This document shows, in pieces, positions 26,240 through 34,028 of a stretch of DNA of 64,000 bases. The stretch is from Paenibacillus soyae (GTDB taxonomy: Bacteria > Bacillota > Bacilli > Paenibacillales > Paenibacillaceae). Location of the stretch: positions 308,334 to 372,333 of the forward strand of contig NZ_JANIPJ010000004.1 of the NCBI RefSeq assembly GCF_024623455.1. The letters run 5' to 3'. The stretch's first letter is position 1. Every line of letters begins with the position of its first letter. The translations under genes were made by a program, and so were the position numbers. Under the pieces are notes generated by a model. That model was not told where the DNA came from. It saw nothing but the letters and a program-made list of their open reading frames with translations, and searched no databases.

Positions 26240-27964
26240 TTACAACTTAAACGACTTGACGGACTCGTTCAGATCAACCGATAATGCCGTCAGCTGCTGA
26301 ATGGCAGCGGAAATCTCCTGCATGGACGCGCTTTGCTGCTGCGCCGAAGCGGCTACTTCTTCCGTGCCTGCCGCCTGCTCTTGAGTGATTCCGCTAATCT
26401 GCTCCATGGCCCCGGTAATGCCCGAGAAGGCATGTTCGACCTTCTCCAGAGATCCGAACATCAGGTTCGTATGCGTCGTGAACTCCGATACGCCCGCATA
26501 GATTTGCTTGAAGCTCTGATGAGTGCCGTTAATCCAAGTGTGCCCGAGCTCGACCGCTTTCGTACCTTCTTCGATGCTCTGCTTCACCAGATGGCTGTTC
26601 GCCTGCGTGCTCGAGATCAACTCGTTGACGGACTGCGCCGCCTGCGCGGACTGCGTCGCCAGCTTCTTGACTTCGTCGGCGACGACCGCAAAGCCGCGGC
26701 CCAGCTCGCCGACCCGCGCCGCCTCGATCGACGCGTTCAATGCGAGCAGGTTCGTCTGCGTCGAGATTTCCGAGATGATGCCGATGATTTCGCCGATTTC
26801 GCTGGAGCGCGTCTCGAGCGCCGCCGCCGCCTTCTGCGATTGAAGCATCGCCTCCTTGATCTCCTCCATCTGCCGGAGAGTGCGATCAACCAGCTCCTGC
26901 CCCTGATCCGATTGCGAATGGACTTCGGTAGCGATCTCCTGAATTTCCTTCATGCCGGTCGAAACAGTCTTGATATCGGCGTCGATGTTATGGATCCCTT
27001 CCTGGCTATCGGAAACGCTCTGCACAATTTCGGTAATGCCCTGCGACATTCTGTCCGTCGATTCGGCCACCTGCTGGGCGCTCTGGGTCGATTCGTTCAC
27101 GGATTGCCTCAGATGCTTGCTTGTATTCTCGATCAGCGTAGACGAAGCGATGACTTGCTGGATCAGCGTCTTCAGGCTGCCGATCATCATGCCGAAGGCG
27201 ATGCCGAGCTTGCCGATTTCGTCTTTGCTTTGAACTTGAAAGTGATTTTGCATATCGCCGGCGGCCACTCTCTCCGCGGCCGTCATCAGCCTGCGCAGCG
27301 GATTCGTTATGATACGGCTGATCAGAATGGCGATAGCGCTGCCCACGATGAACACGATAATCGAAATGATGACCGTCGTCCAATTCGAGCTGGAGGCAGT
27401 CTCCGGCACGACCGAAGCGTCCAGATCAATGCCGAGAATTCCGTAAACGGCGCCAGACTCATTCGCCAGCGGCATGAAGATCGATTTATGAGTGCCATAT
27501 TCATCCTCGTATATAGGGCTGATCTTCGTTTGGTTTTCGGCGATCGCATCCTTCATCTCTTGAGTGAACGGATAAGGCGTACCGAAATCATCGGGCACTC
27601 CCGACAGAATGATAATCCGTTCCTCGCCTTGCGAGCTCGACAAAATATATACGTTCTCCAGACTATGCTCCGCTTGAAGCTCCTCGAGCTCTTCCTTGAT
27701 GACGGCGTACTTGGGATCGTCCTGGCCCGTTAATTCCGTGCTGCTGTCTGGAATGGCCTCGAGGGTGTTGCGCGCGATTCGAATATCCGTCTCTAAGCGC
27801 ATATCGAACTGCTCGAGCAGCTTTTCCGACAAGCTGCTCTGCGACATGTATCCGGATGCGGCGAATGCGACGCAAGTGATGACCTGCAGGCCTAGAATGC
27901 TGATAGCGATTTTGACAGACAAGTGTTCTCTAAACCAATTAAATTTAAATATAGACTTTATCAT
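26240..27964 (-). CDS. Methyl-accepting chemotaxis protein with Cache-type sensor
   Basis: A 574-residue chemoreceptor: membrane helix at about 16-37, extracellular Cache-like domain (40-190), second helix (about 193-217), HAMP (218-270), then a long coiled coil. The signalling tip reads [21 protein letters not shown], and adaptation regions are rich in Glu and Gln. AAAGGAGAAGG precedes the ATG. The start overlaps the end of the PLP decarboxylase gene by 20 bases, so translation is coupled. Both lie downstream of the c-di-GMP riboswitch. It may sense the substrate or product of the decarboxylase; this is inference. Confidence 0.95.
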   Translation of the reverse strand: MIKSIFKFNWFREHLSVKIAISILGLQVITCVAFAASGYMSQSSLSEKLLEQFDMRLETDIRIARNTLEAIPDSSTELTGQDDPKYAVIKEELEELQAEHSLENVYILSSSQGEERIIILSGVPDDFGTPYPFTQEMKDAIAENQTKISPIYEDEYGTHKSIFMPLANESGAVYGILGIDLDASVVPETASSSNWTTVIISIIVFIVGSAIAILISRIITNPLRRLMTAAERVAAGDMQNHFQVQSKDEIGKLGIAFGMMIGSLKTLIQQVIASSTLIENTSKHLRQSVNESTQSAQQVAESTDRMSQGITEIVQSVSDSQEGIHNIDADIKTVSTGMKEIQEIATEVHSQSDQGQELVDRTLRQMEEIKEAMLQSQKAAAALETRSSEIGEIIGIISEISTQTNLLALNASIEAARVGELGRGFAVVADEVKKLATQSAQAAQSVNELISSTQANSHLVKQSIEEGTKAVELGHTWINGTHQSFKQIYAGVSEFTTHTNLMFGSLEKVEHAFSGITGAMEQISGITQEQAAGTEEVAASAQQQSASMQEISAAIQQLTALSVDLNESVKSFKL

Positions 27965-29627
27965 GTTCCTTCTCCTTTAGGGTCAGCGCATCATAAGCAG
28001 CATAGGTTTCCTGTATTCTTTGCTTCAAAAAACCGACGATTGCATCCACGTCGGACGGTTGCGTATAAGGCGAAATAACAAACAGCTTCGCCGCATAAAG
28101 AGCGATTTCCCCGGAGCGGTCGGCCGTCGGCACGTATAGATGTTTTTTGGTATCGCCGAAAAACATCATCCCGCGGTCTCTGCCGAGTATCTCGAACAGC
28201 ATCTCGTTCAGCCGATTCTCGCTTTCGATTTCTGCTTTTGTCCGCAGTCCTTCGTATTCGGCCAAATAACCGTTGTTTCGATCTCCGTACAAGCGGAACA
28301 ACGTAATAATGCCCGGGTTATGCGGATTGACAATGACCGCTTCGGGCACTTCCGCCGCAAGCGCCTTCCGGAAGGCGATGTTCACATCGACGAACTGGGC
28401 AAGCAGCTTCCGGTATCCTTCGGTTCCGAAAGCAAGCAAGGCGCTAAGGATGCTGATGGAACTTCCCATCCGGGAGCATTCCAGCGTGTAGCTCGTATGG
28501 TAGTCTCCATAACCGCGATGGCCGACGTAAGGCGTCTCGTCCGGCTCGAGGTCGACAAGCTTCAAATCGGATGCGTGCTTCACAAGGAATAAGCTTGTCG
28601 AGTAAGGAGTCTGGCCAAGCTTCTGGAAGTCGAAGCAGAGCGAATCGGCTAAAAGCAAATGCTTCATCCGTTCACGGATTGCCGCCAGCGCCATCAATGT
28701 CTCTTCCCCAATGCTAAGCGGGTTAGCCTCGAAGTCGTAATCGTTAAAGAAAGCAAAAAATCCGCCTAAAGCCGAATCCGCATGGATATGCGGTCTTCTC
28801 ATCCCGTATTTGGCCATCAGCGCTTCGGACGCCGCCGCGATTTCTTCGATGTTATCGATGCCCATCGCATCCGTCGTCGCCGTCGTCGCCACGATATAGA
28901 CCGGCACGCCGCCGCGGAGTATGACCTGCTCCATCTTCTCTTCGAGATCCCGCACGTCCATCGAGCTGTCTTCGCGAGTACGGATTTTGATTAGATTATT
29001 GGTGCCGAGTCCCGTCGCCTCCATCGATTTGAACAAGCTGTAGTGCGCCGCTTCCGAGCAGAAGGCATACAGGTTATGCGGAACGCCTGCCTTCTTGATC
29101 GATGCATCGTGTTTGTTGATTGCGATCCGAAGTCCCGTGAAGATGGCTCCTTGACCGCCCCAAGTCGTATAGCCCCCGCTCTCCGACGGTTCATAACCGA
29201 CAAGATCGGACATCATCGCGACGACGCGAACCTCTGCTTCCGCGCCGGCAGGACCGTACACATCCCACAGATTATTGCCGTTGACCATAAACGCGGTTAA
29301 CATGCCCATGATGCCGGGCGTGCTTGCCATCGGCAAAATATTCGTCAGAAAATATTTCGTATGATACGGGTGGCCGTGCAGAAGCTTTATCAATTCTTCA
29401 TTCACCCGGTCCAACGGTCTGCCGTTGGCGGGAATTCTGCTCGTGGCAGTGAGTTCCCGGTAAAAGTGCGGGCCTCGTTCTTTCTCCCCTTTCAAATGGG
29501 CAATGTAGGGATCCTTAAGCTCATCGACTCCCTCCACGATTTGTTTGACCAGCTCTATGAAGCTTTCTCTTTGTTGTCGGTTGCCGTCGTCGCTGGGAAA
29601 TAAGGTGCGGACATTCAATAGGTTCAT
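27945..29627 (-). CDS. PLP-dependent group II decarboxylase
   Basis: A 560-residue enzyme of the glutamate/aromatic amino-acid decarboxylase superfamily. The PLP-binding Lys is in [13 protein letters not shown], and upstream [14 protein letters not shown] carries the His and Asp that contact the cofactor. The N-terminal segment with [19 protein letters not shown] and [16 protein letters not shown] is typical of the bacterial branch with a long N-terminus. It produces an amine from an amino acid, which one is unknown (Glu, Asp, Tyr, Trp or Phe possible). GAGGTAGAGAG precedes the ATG. Its leader contains a cyclic di-GMP-I aptamer and a strong hairpin. Confidence 0.9.
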   Translation of the reverse strand: MNLLNVRTLFPSDDGNRQQRESFIELVKQIVEGVDELKDPYIAHLKGEKERGPHFYRELTATSRIPANGRPLDRVNEELIKLLHGHPYHTKYFLTNILPMASTPGIMGMLTAFMVNGNNLWDVYGPAGAEAEVRVVAMMSDLVGYEPSESGGYTTWGGQGAIFTGLRIAINKHDASIKKAGVPHNLYAFCSEAAHYSLFKSMEATGLGTNNLIKIRTREDSSMDVRDLEEKMEQVILRGGVPVYIVATTATTDAMGIDNIEEIAAASEALMAKYGMRRPHIHADSALGGFFAFFNDYDFEANPLSIGEETLMALAAIRERMKHLLLADSLCFDFQKLGQTPYSTSLFLVKHASDLKLVDLEPDETPYVGHRGYGDYHTSYTLECSRMGSSISILSALLAFGTEGYRKLLAQFVDVNIAFRKALAAEVPEAVIVNPHNPGIITLFRLYGDRNNGYLAEYEGLRTKAEIESENRLNEMLFEILGRDRGMMFFGDTKKHLYVPTADRSGEIALYAAKLFVISPYTQPSDVDAIVGFLKQRIQETYAAYDALTLKEKEHDKVYI

Positions 29628-29673
29628 TCTCTCTACCTCACTCCTATTTTCTCTGTATGTAATTTATAGGCAA

Positions 29674-29709
29674 AGAGGCATGCCTATGTCAGACCATAGG
29701 CATGCCTCT
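29674..29709 (-). terminator. Perfect hairpin in the riboswitch leader, probable expression platform
   Basis: A 15-base perfect inverted repeat, AGAGGCATGCCTATG and CATAGGCATGCCTCT, with a six-base loop. On the minus strand it is followed by CTTTGCC, a weak U-tract. It lies about 10 bases after the c-di-GMP aptamer and 47 bases before the decarboxylase start, the expected place for a riboswitch terminator. Confidence 0.6.
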
Positions 29710-29719
29710 GCGTATATGT

Positions 29720-29803
29720 TTGCAGCTGGCTGACTTTTCTTATTAAGAAGTAGTCCCTATAGCTTTGCGTCTCGCGCCTTTCGACGGATTTGCCCGTATG
29801 AAC
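29720..29803 (-). ncRNA. Cyclic di-GMP-I riboswitch aptamer (GEMM)
   Basis: Read on the minus strand, the leader contains the conserved GEMM elements in order: GGGCAAA (29795-29789), a short stem closed by a GAAA tetraloop (GTCGAAAGGC, 29785-29776), GACGCAAAGC (29771-29762), AGGGACTA, a variable stem, then CAGCCAGCTGC (29732-29722). These correspond to the ligand pocket and the tetraloop receptor of the c-di-GMP-I class. It precedes the decarboxylase-chemoreceptor operon. Ligand binding is inferred from sequence; whether c-di-GMP raises or lowers expression is not. Confidence 0.82.
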
Positions 29804-30000
29804 TTGTACAATGTGCCCGATTAAAATTACAAACTTTGACAACGAGTAGGAACATTCTACTATTAAATATTTCAGACTTCAATAGCTAGAGCTTGAGGAA
29901 ATTGTTAATCTCATGAAGAAATCACCATTTTGTCACATTTTGCCGATTTTTGAAAGATTGATTCAAAGTCTTCTAGAGGATATAGGTGAAGACGGCAACA

Positions 30001-30028
30001 AAAAAAGGTCCTGCTATGGACCTTTTTT
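30001..30028 (-). terminator. Terminator after the MurA homologue
   Basis: AAAAAAGGTCC-TGCTAT-GGACCTTTTTT, symmetrical and able to act both ways, 59 bases after the MurA stop. Confidence 0.85.
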
Positions 30029-30086
30029 ACGCGATAAACAAACCTTATGGCTGTTACTCTCGCCCATGCAACGATCGGCTACTAAC

Positions 30087-31379
30087 TTAACCCGGCATCA
30101 AAAATTCCCCGGACATCTCCTGCGCATCCATCTCCCGCATGGCGAGCTTGGCCCCGATCGAACGGAAGCTGCCGATCACGTCTTCATAACCTCGCTCGAT
30201 GTGCTCGACTCCCGTGATGCAGGTCCTGCCCTCGGCCGTTAATCCGGCGAGCAGCAGGCTGATGCCTGCACGGACATCCGTCGCGTGCACCCAGCCTCCC
30301 TGAAGCGGAAGACCTCCGCGGATAAAGGCGCTGTCTTTGCGCAGCTCGATCTCCGCGCCAAGCCGCCGCAGCTGCGGCACGTGAGCGAACCGCTTCGGAT
30401 AGACGCGGTCGGTCACGATGCTCTTGCCTTTGGCTTGCATCAGAAGCGCGGTCATCGGCTGCTGCAGATCGGTGGCGAAGCCCGGATACATGCCCGCACG
30501 GATTCGGGTTGCTCTTAGCGAGCCCGTCCCGTAGGCGGTAATGTGATTCTCCCCGCGCTCCACATACATCCCGATTTCTTCCAGCTTCGCGAGCGGAGCG
30601 CTTAGATGCTCGGGTATGACATCCATGACGGTAATCTGCCCGCCCCGGAGTCCGGCCGCCATCAGGAAGGCTCCGGCAATCAGCCGGTCCGGAATAACGG
30701 TGTGCGTTCCCCCGTTTAGATAGGGGACCCCTTCGATTCGGATAGACGGCGTTCCCGCTCCGTAAATCCTTGCGCCAAGCCGATTCAGGAAGGCTGCCGT
30801 ATCCACGACCTCCGGATCCAGCGCGGCGTTGTGCAGCCGCGTTCGCCCTTTGGCCCGCACCGCCGCGAGCATCGCGTTAATCGTAGCCCCGGAGGTGATC
30901 ATATCGAAGTAAATGTCCGCTCCCCGCAGCTCGGCTGCTTCGACTACATAATGGTCTTTGAAAAATCGAACCTGCGCCCCAAGCGCTTCGAACGCCTTGA
31001 TATGCTGATCGATCGGTCTCGATACAAAATCGTCGCCGCCCGGAAAACCGATCGTCACTCTGCCGAATTTGGACAGCAGCGCTCCGGCGAAGTAATAGGA
31101 AGCCCTGTAGCTCGACGCTTTGCCCGGATCGATCGTCGCGCTGTGGATCCAGCGAGGGTCCATAACGATCTGCCCGTCTTCCCTTGTCATCTTCATGCCG
31201 ATATCCCGGCTAATCTCCGCGATCACTCGGACGTCGTCAATAGGAGGAATCCCCTCCAGCTTGACGATATCATCCGCTAAGCAAGCGGCGGCAAGCAGGG
31301 CCAGCGAGCTGTTCTTCGCTCCGGGAATATGGACGGTCCCATTCAGTGGTCCCGAGTATTCGGCTTCTATATATTTCAT
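30087..31379 (-). CDS. Divergent MurA-family UDP-GlcNAc enolpyruvyltransferase, Cys to Asp
   Basis: A 430-residue enzyme with the EPSP synthase/MurA double-domain fold; MurA adds enolpyruvate to UDP-GlcNAc in peptidoglycan synthesis. Start at 31379 follows GCGGGAT. Conserved: Lys22-Asn23 in GAKNSS, Arg92, Arg121, the Asp in GFATDLQQP and the Arg in ATDVRAGISLLLAG. The mobile-loop Cys (Cys115 in E. coli, in PGGC) is replaced: here the motif is PGGDDFVSRPIDQH, so Asp116 takes its place. A Cys-to-Asp change is known to keep activity and give fosfomycin resistance. It lies 20 bases after the FHA gene, in one operon. Probably an accessory copy. Confidence 0.87.
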   Translation of the reverse strand: MKYIEAEYSGPLNGTVHIPGAKNSSLALLAAACLADDIVKLEGIPPIDDVRVIAEISRDIGMKMTREDGQIVMDPRWIHSATIDPGKASSYRASYYFAGALLSKFGRVTIGFPGGDDFVSRPIDQHIKAFEALGAQVRFFKDHYVVEAAELRGADIYFDMITSGATINAMLAAVRAKGRTRLHNAALDPEVVDTAAFLNRLGARIYGAGTPSIRIEGVPYLNGGTHTVIPDRLIAGAFLMAAGLRGGQITVMDVIPEHLSAPLAKLEEIGMYVERGENHITAYGTGSLRATRIRAGMYPGFATDLQQPMTALLMQAKGKSIVTDRVYPKRFAHVPQLRRLGAEIELRKDSAFIRGGLPLQGGWVHATDVRAGISLLLAGLTAEGRTCITGVEHIERGYEDVIGSFRSIGAKLAMREMDAQEMSGEFLMPG

Positions 31380-31398
31380 GATGGTTATCCCGCTTTCG

Positions 31399-32097
31399 TT
31401 ATGACGATTTGAGTTCGGATTCGAGCACATAGCCGCTTCCCCGCACCGCGCTAATCAGAAAAGTGTCTTTGCCGTATTTTTTGCGCAGCCTGTAGATCAG
31501 AGCGTTCAGCTCGTCGAGCGATACGTACGGTATGCCGCCCTCTCCGGCCGAGCGCTCCGGCCATACGCTTGACTTAATCACGTCAAGCGGCACAAGCCGA
31601 TTCGCGTTATCGTACAGCAGGCGGATAAGCAAATATTCTTTCTCCGACATGAGGATCCGCTTCCCCTCGACCACGCACTCCCGCTTCTCCCAGTGAATCG
31701 TCAGCGGCAGCTCCGCGACTTGCAGCCGTCTGGTAATGCTAAGCGGCTCGATATCCAAGGTCTGGTCGGCGAACAAATAGGAGAAGTGAAGAACGGTCAT
31801 CCCTTTGGCGAGCTTTATAATATCGAAATTGTTTAATTTATAGGGTTGATGCGGCGTCAACCGTTCGCCGTTAACCTCTGTTCCATGACGGCTCCCTAAA
31901 TCGTACAGCACCGCTTGTTCGTTCTCCTTGCGGATGACAAAATGCTGACGCGATATAAAAGCGTTCGTAAAGGCCAAATCCGGAGTCTGCTGATTGGAGG
32001 TGCGGCCGACGACCGTCTCGTCCTCGCTCAGATTGACGCAGGTGCCCGACGGAAAGGGCTCTCCCCGAACGACGTATAGGCATGCAAAGCTTTCCAT
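31399..32097 (-). CDS. FHA domain protein with C-terminal winged helix
   Basis: A 232-residue cytoplasmic protein. Residues about 25-95 form a forkhead-associated domain that binds phosphothreonine: GRTSNQ, SRQHFVI and SRHGTEVNG carry the conserved Gly-Arg, Ser-Arg-His and Asn-Gly contacts. Residues about 130-228 form an OmpR/PhoB-type winged helix (MSEKEYLLIRLLY, then ALIYRLRKKYG, SAVRGSGYVL). This suggests a DNA-binding regulator that reads a Ser/Thr-kinase signal. Start at 32097 follows AGAGGGGAT. It leads the MurA operon, so it may link PASTA-type kinase signalling to wall synthesis; that link is inference. Confidence 0.88.
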   Translation of the reverse strand: MESFACLYVVRGEPFPSGTCVNLSEDETVVGRTSNQQTPDLAFTNAFISRQHFVIRKENEQAVLYDLGSRHGTEVNGERLTPHQPYKLNNFDIIKLAKGMTVLHFSYLFADQTLDIEPLSITRRLQVAELPLTIHWEKRECVVEGKRILMSEKEYLLIRLLYDNANRLVPLDVIKSSVWPERSAGEGGIPYVSLDELNALIYRLRKKYGKDTFLISAVRGSGYVLESELKSS

Positions 32098-32146
32098 GTT
32101 AATCCCCTCTTCTGGCAATGGCGATTAATAGACTACATTATTGATG

Positions 32147-32173
32147 GTACCCTATCCGAATGACGAATAAAAC
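32147..32173 (-). promoter_or_regulatory. Candidate SigB-like promoter of the FHA-MurA operon
   Basis: On the minus strand GTTTTA (32173-32168) and GGGTAC (32152-32147) are 15 bases apart, close to the general-stress consensus GTTTAA and GGGTAT. It is 50 bases upstream of the FHA start. One base mismatches in each box. Confidence 0.35.
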
Positions 32174-32226
32174 CCCTCCACACTGACGGCACCCTCATAT
32201 TTCAGTAACGGCGGGAACAAAACAAA

Positions 32227-32247
32227 GCAGCCAGTCGGTACGGCTGC
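32227..32247 (-). terminator. Terminator of the 89-residue gene
   Basis: GCAGCC pairs with GGCTGC and on the minus strand is followed by TTTGTTTTG, shortly after the stop at 32267. Confidence 0.7.
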
Positions 32248-32266
32248 ATTCGTATGATCCTAATAT

Positions 32267-32536
32267 TCATTCCTCAAATCGGAGAGTAAATAAAAGCGCC
32301 CACTCCGTATCGCATAACGATTCCTCCGAAAAGTCCGCCGTGCTTATGGAATTGGTGCTTGTCGCATGCATGCCGAACACATGCACAGGCTGATCGGCCG
32401 TAAACGTCAGAGGCTTCGTATAATGGATTAAACCTCGTGGACCCAGCTCTTTATCCCATGGAATCGTGAACGTGTAAAGGTTTTGTTTTTGATCTTCCTT
32501 CTCCGCCGTGGAAATTTTTATGATAGCGAACGCCAA
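32267..32536 (-). CDS. Hypothetical protein, 89 residues
   Basis: Not recognised. A small soluble beta-rich protein (ISTAEKEDQKQNLYTFTIPW, then KPLTFTADQPVHVFGMHATS), no signal or membrane helix. The start is TTG at 32536 following AGAGAGAAG; no ATG fits better. It is flanked by a terminator on each side, so it is a single-gene unit. Confidence 0.6.
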   Translation of the reverse strand: MAFAIIKISTAEKEDQKQNLYTFTIPWDKELGPRGLIHYTKPLTFTADQPVHVFGMHATSTNSISTADFSEESLCDTEWALLFTLRFEE

Positions 32537-32584
32537 CTTCTCTCTTATTCCAGAACGTTAGAAATGGCTGTTTCGTCGCGCAAA

Positions 32585-32623
32585 AGCGGCCATCCAACGG
32601 GATCTTCCCGAAGAATGGCCGCT
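32585..32623 (-). terminator. Terminator after the VOC protein gene
   Basis: AGCGGCCAT and ATGGCCGCT pair around an inner GGGA/TCCC stem; on the minus strand TTTTG follows. It lies ten bases after the VOC stop. Confidence 0.75.
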
Positions 32624-32633
32624 CTTTGGCTAG

Positions 32634-33059
32634 CTAGCCGAAAATTTCCGTATAAATCTGAAAAGTCACGCCGTATTTGTCCGTGACGTCCCCAAAGCCG
32701 GGGCTGAACGGGGTTTCCTCGAACGGCATATTCACCTGACCGCCCTGCGACAAGCCCTCGAAATACCGTTTGGATTGCTCCACGCTGTTTGTGGTTAGGC
32801 AGATGGTGACTTGTTTTCCTTTAGGTATGGAAGAACCGCTCGGAGCATCTGAAAGCATGAGCTCCGCTTCGCCAACGCTTACCCTTGCATGTGCCACAAG
32901 ATTTTTTAAATCATCCGTAAACGTGTTAGGCATCTCCGGCATCTCGCCGTAAGTAATGATAGAGAGAACTTTGGCGTCGATAGCTTCCGAGTAGAATCGA
33001 ATCGCTTCCCTCGCGTTCCCTTCCATGTTCAAGTAAGGGGTAAGTTTAACGGTCATCAT
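32634..33059 (-). CDS. VOC family protein, PhnB/YjdN-like
   Basis: A 141-residue glyoxalase-fold protein of the PhnB group (KLTPYLNMEGNAREAIRFY at the start; FEETPFSPGFGDVTDKYGVTFQ near the end), similar to YjdN and 3-demethylubiquinone methyltransferase-like domains. It has no known reaction; most PhnB-like proteins lack the full metal site. The start at 33059 follows AAAGGAGC, so an upstream in-frame ATG at 33083 is not used. Confidence 0.9.
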   Translation of the reverse strand: MMTVKLTPYLNMEGNAREAIRFYSEAIDAKVLSIITYGEMPEMPNTFTDDLKNLVAHARVSVGEAELMLSDAPSGSSIPKGKQVTICLTTNSVEQSKRYFEGLSQGGQVNMPFEETPFSPGFGDVTDKYGVTFQIYTEIFG

Positions 33060-33129
33060 GATCAGCTCCTTTTGTTCCATCATAGCCGATTCATCATGCT
33101 TGGATTTCTTTTCGATTGCTTTCTTTGTC

Positions 33130-33906
33130 TTAAGCTCGAATCATTGCGGCCAGCCGCCGTATTTCTTCGCTTAACCTCGGGTTGACAGGATATACCCCCT
33201 CTAAGAAGCTCAAAATACGGAGCGCCGATTCGGGAACGCGATCATAGCCTTGCAGCATGTCGCCAATGATTTCCGCGAATCGGGGAAATCTTTTTTCCAG
33301 ACGTCTTTCGTTGCCGAACGGATCGGGATAATAGTCCACCTCCTGCTCCAGGAGGTGCAGGACGGATAAAATATTGTCGATGGCGTAGCTTTGAACGAAA
33401 CGCATCGCGGATAGGCGCTCTCCCCTGGCGTAACGGCCGAGTCCCACATATAGGTTGGTCAAAGCTTCGTTCAAAGGAAAGTCGAGCGAGTCTTTTTTGA
33501 TGCGGGGGATCGGGTTGGTTGGCCTGACGATCCCGAAATTCCGGAACGCGGGATCCTTCCAAACCATCCGCCCTTCCCCATAAGCGGCGTTCTCCAGCTC
33601 CCGTTCCTCGAATATCGCATATTCGCCATAGATGCCGTCCTCGAACAATATTTTGCAGCCGACCTCCGAATTTTTGAAGGAATAGGCTAAGGGGTGAACC
33701 TCCTCCAACCAATCTAATCGGTCGATATATCTGTTTTTCTGGCCGGGTTTAACAATAACGAAAAAATCCAAATCCGAATAATCATCCATCCTCGCGAGCT
33801 CGATCCCTACGGATCCGACTCCCAACAACGCTAGCGCGCCTCCCTGACGCGCAAGAGATTGACCAATCTCGTCAAGTCTACCAAGCAGCATTTCCTTACC
33901 GGGCAT
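33130..33906 (-). CDS. Nucleotidyltransferase domain protein
   Basis: A 258-residue cytoplasmic protein. The N-terminal nucleotidyltransferase motif is GS at 31-32, then Ser44-Asp45-Leu46-Asp47, giving the two metal-binding acidic residues; the C-terminal half is helical (FVQSYAIDNILSVLHLLEQE). The arrangement resembles aminoglycoside adenylyltransferases (ANT type) and related unknown transferases. Resistance cannot be claimed. ATG at 33906 follows AAAGGAGG; an ATG six bases earlier overlaps that site. Confidence 0.85.
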   Translation of the reverse strand: MPGKEMLLGRLDEIGQSLARQGGALALLGVGSVGIELARMDDYSDLDFFVIVKPGQKNRYIDRLDWLEEVHPLAYSFKNSEVGCKILFEDGIYGEYAIFEERELENAAYGEGRMVWKDPAFRNFGIVRPTNPIPRIKKDSLDFPLNEALTNLYVGLGRYARGERLSAMRFVQSYAIDNILSVLHLLEQEVDYYPDPFGNERRLEKRFPRFAEIIGDMLQGYDRVPESALRILSFLEGVYPVNPRLSEEIRRLAAMIRA

Positions 33907-33937
33907 AGACATCCTCCTTTGTGTGGAACGGCAAAAA

Positions 33938-33970
33938 GGGCCCAACCTCCATCTCCGCGAGGTTGAACCC
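33938..33970 (-). terminator. Terminator of the large beta-helix gene
   Basis: AACCTC pairs with GAGGTT inside an outer GGG/CCC pairing; TTTTTGCC follows on the minus strand, about 60 bases after the stop. Confidence 0.7.
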
Positions 33971-34028
33971 TAAGGTTACATTGCCTTTATTTTCCTGATT
34001 TCAAAATATCATGGCTAATTCTTGGTTG

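Larger units (their letters stand above)
29628..30000. other. Leader and promoter region of the decarboxylase operon
   Basis: The 459-base gap between the MurA stop (30087) and the decarboxylase start (29627) holds, from right to left, the MurA terminator, an AT-rich promoter region (29804-30000) with no clear consensus, the c-di-GMP aptamer and its hairpin. No protein-coding gene is supported here. Confidence 0.7.

Noticed and set aside
26333..27733. Long plus-strand frame opposite the chemoreceptor
   Set aside because: Low-complexity Arg/Leu/Asp composition with no start signal; the chemoreceptor on the other strand is unambiguous.
29913..30242. Short plus-strand frame running into the MurA region
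   Set aside because: It crosses the terminator at 30001 and then lies antisense to MurA; no ribosome site.
30831..31280. Plus-strand frame opposite the MurA homologue
   Set aside because: Arg-rich, no ribosome site, entirely antisense to a conserved enzyme.
33130..33906. Aminoglycoside resistance gene
   Set aside because: Only the general nucleotidyltransferase motif is visible; substrate cannot be claimed.
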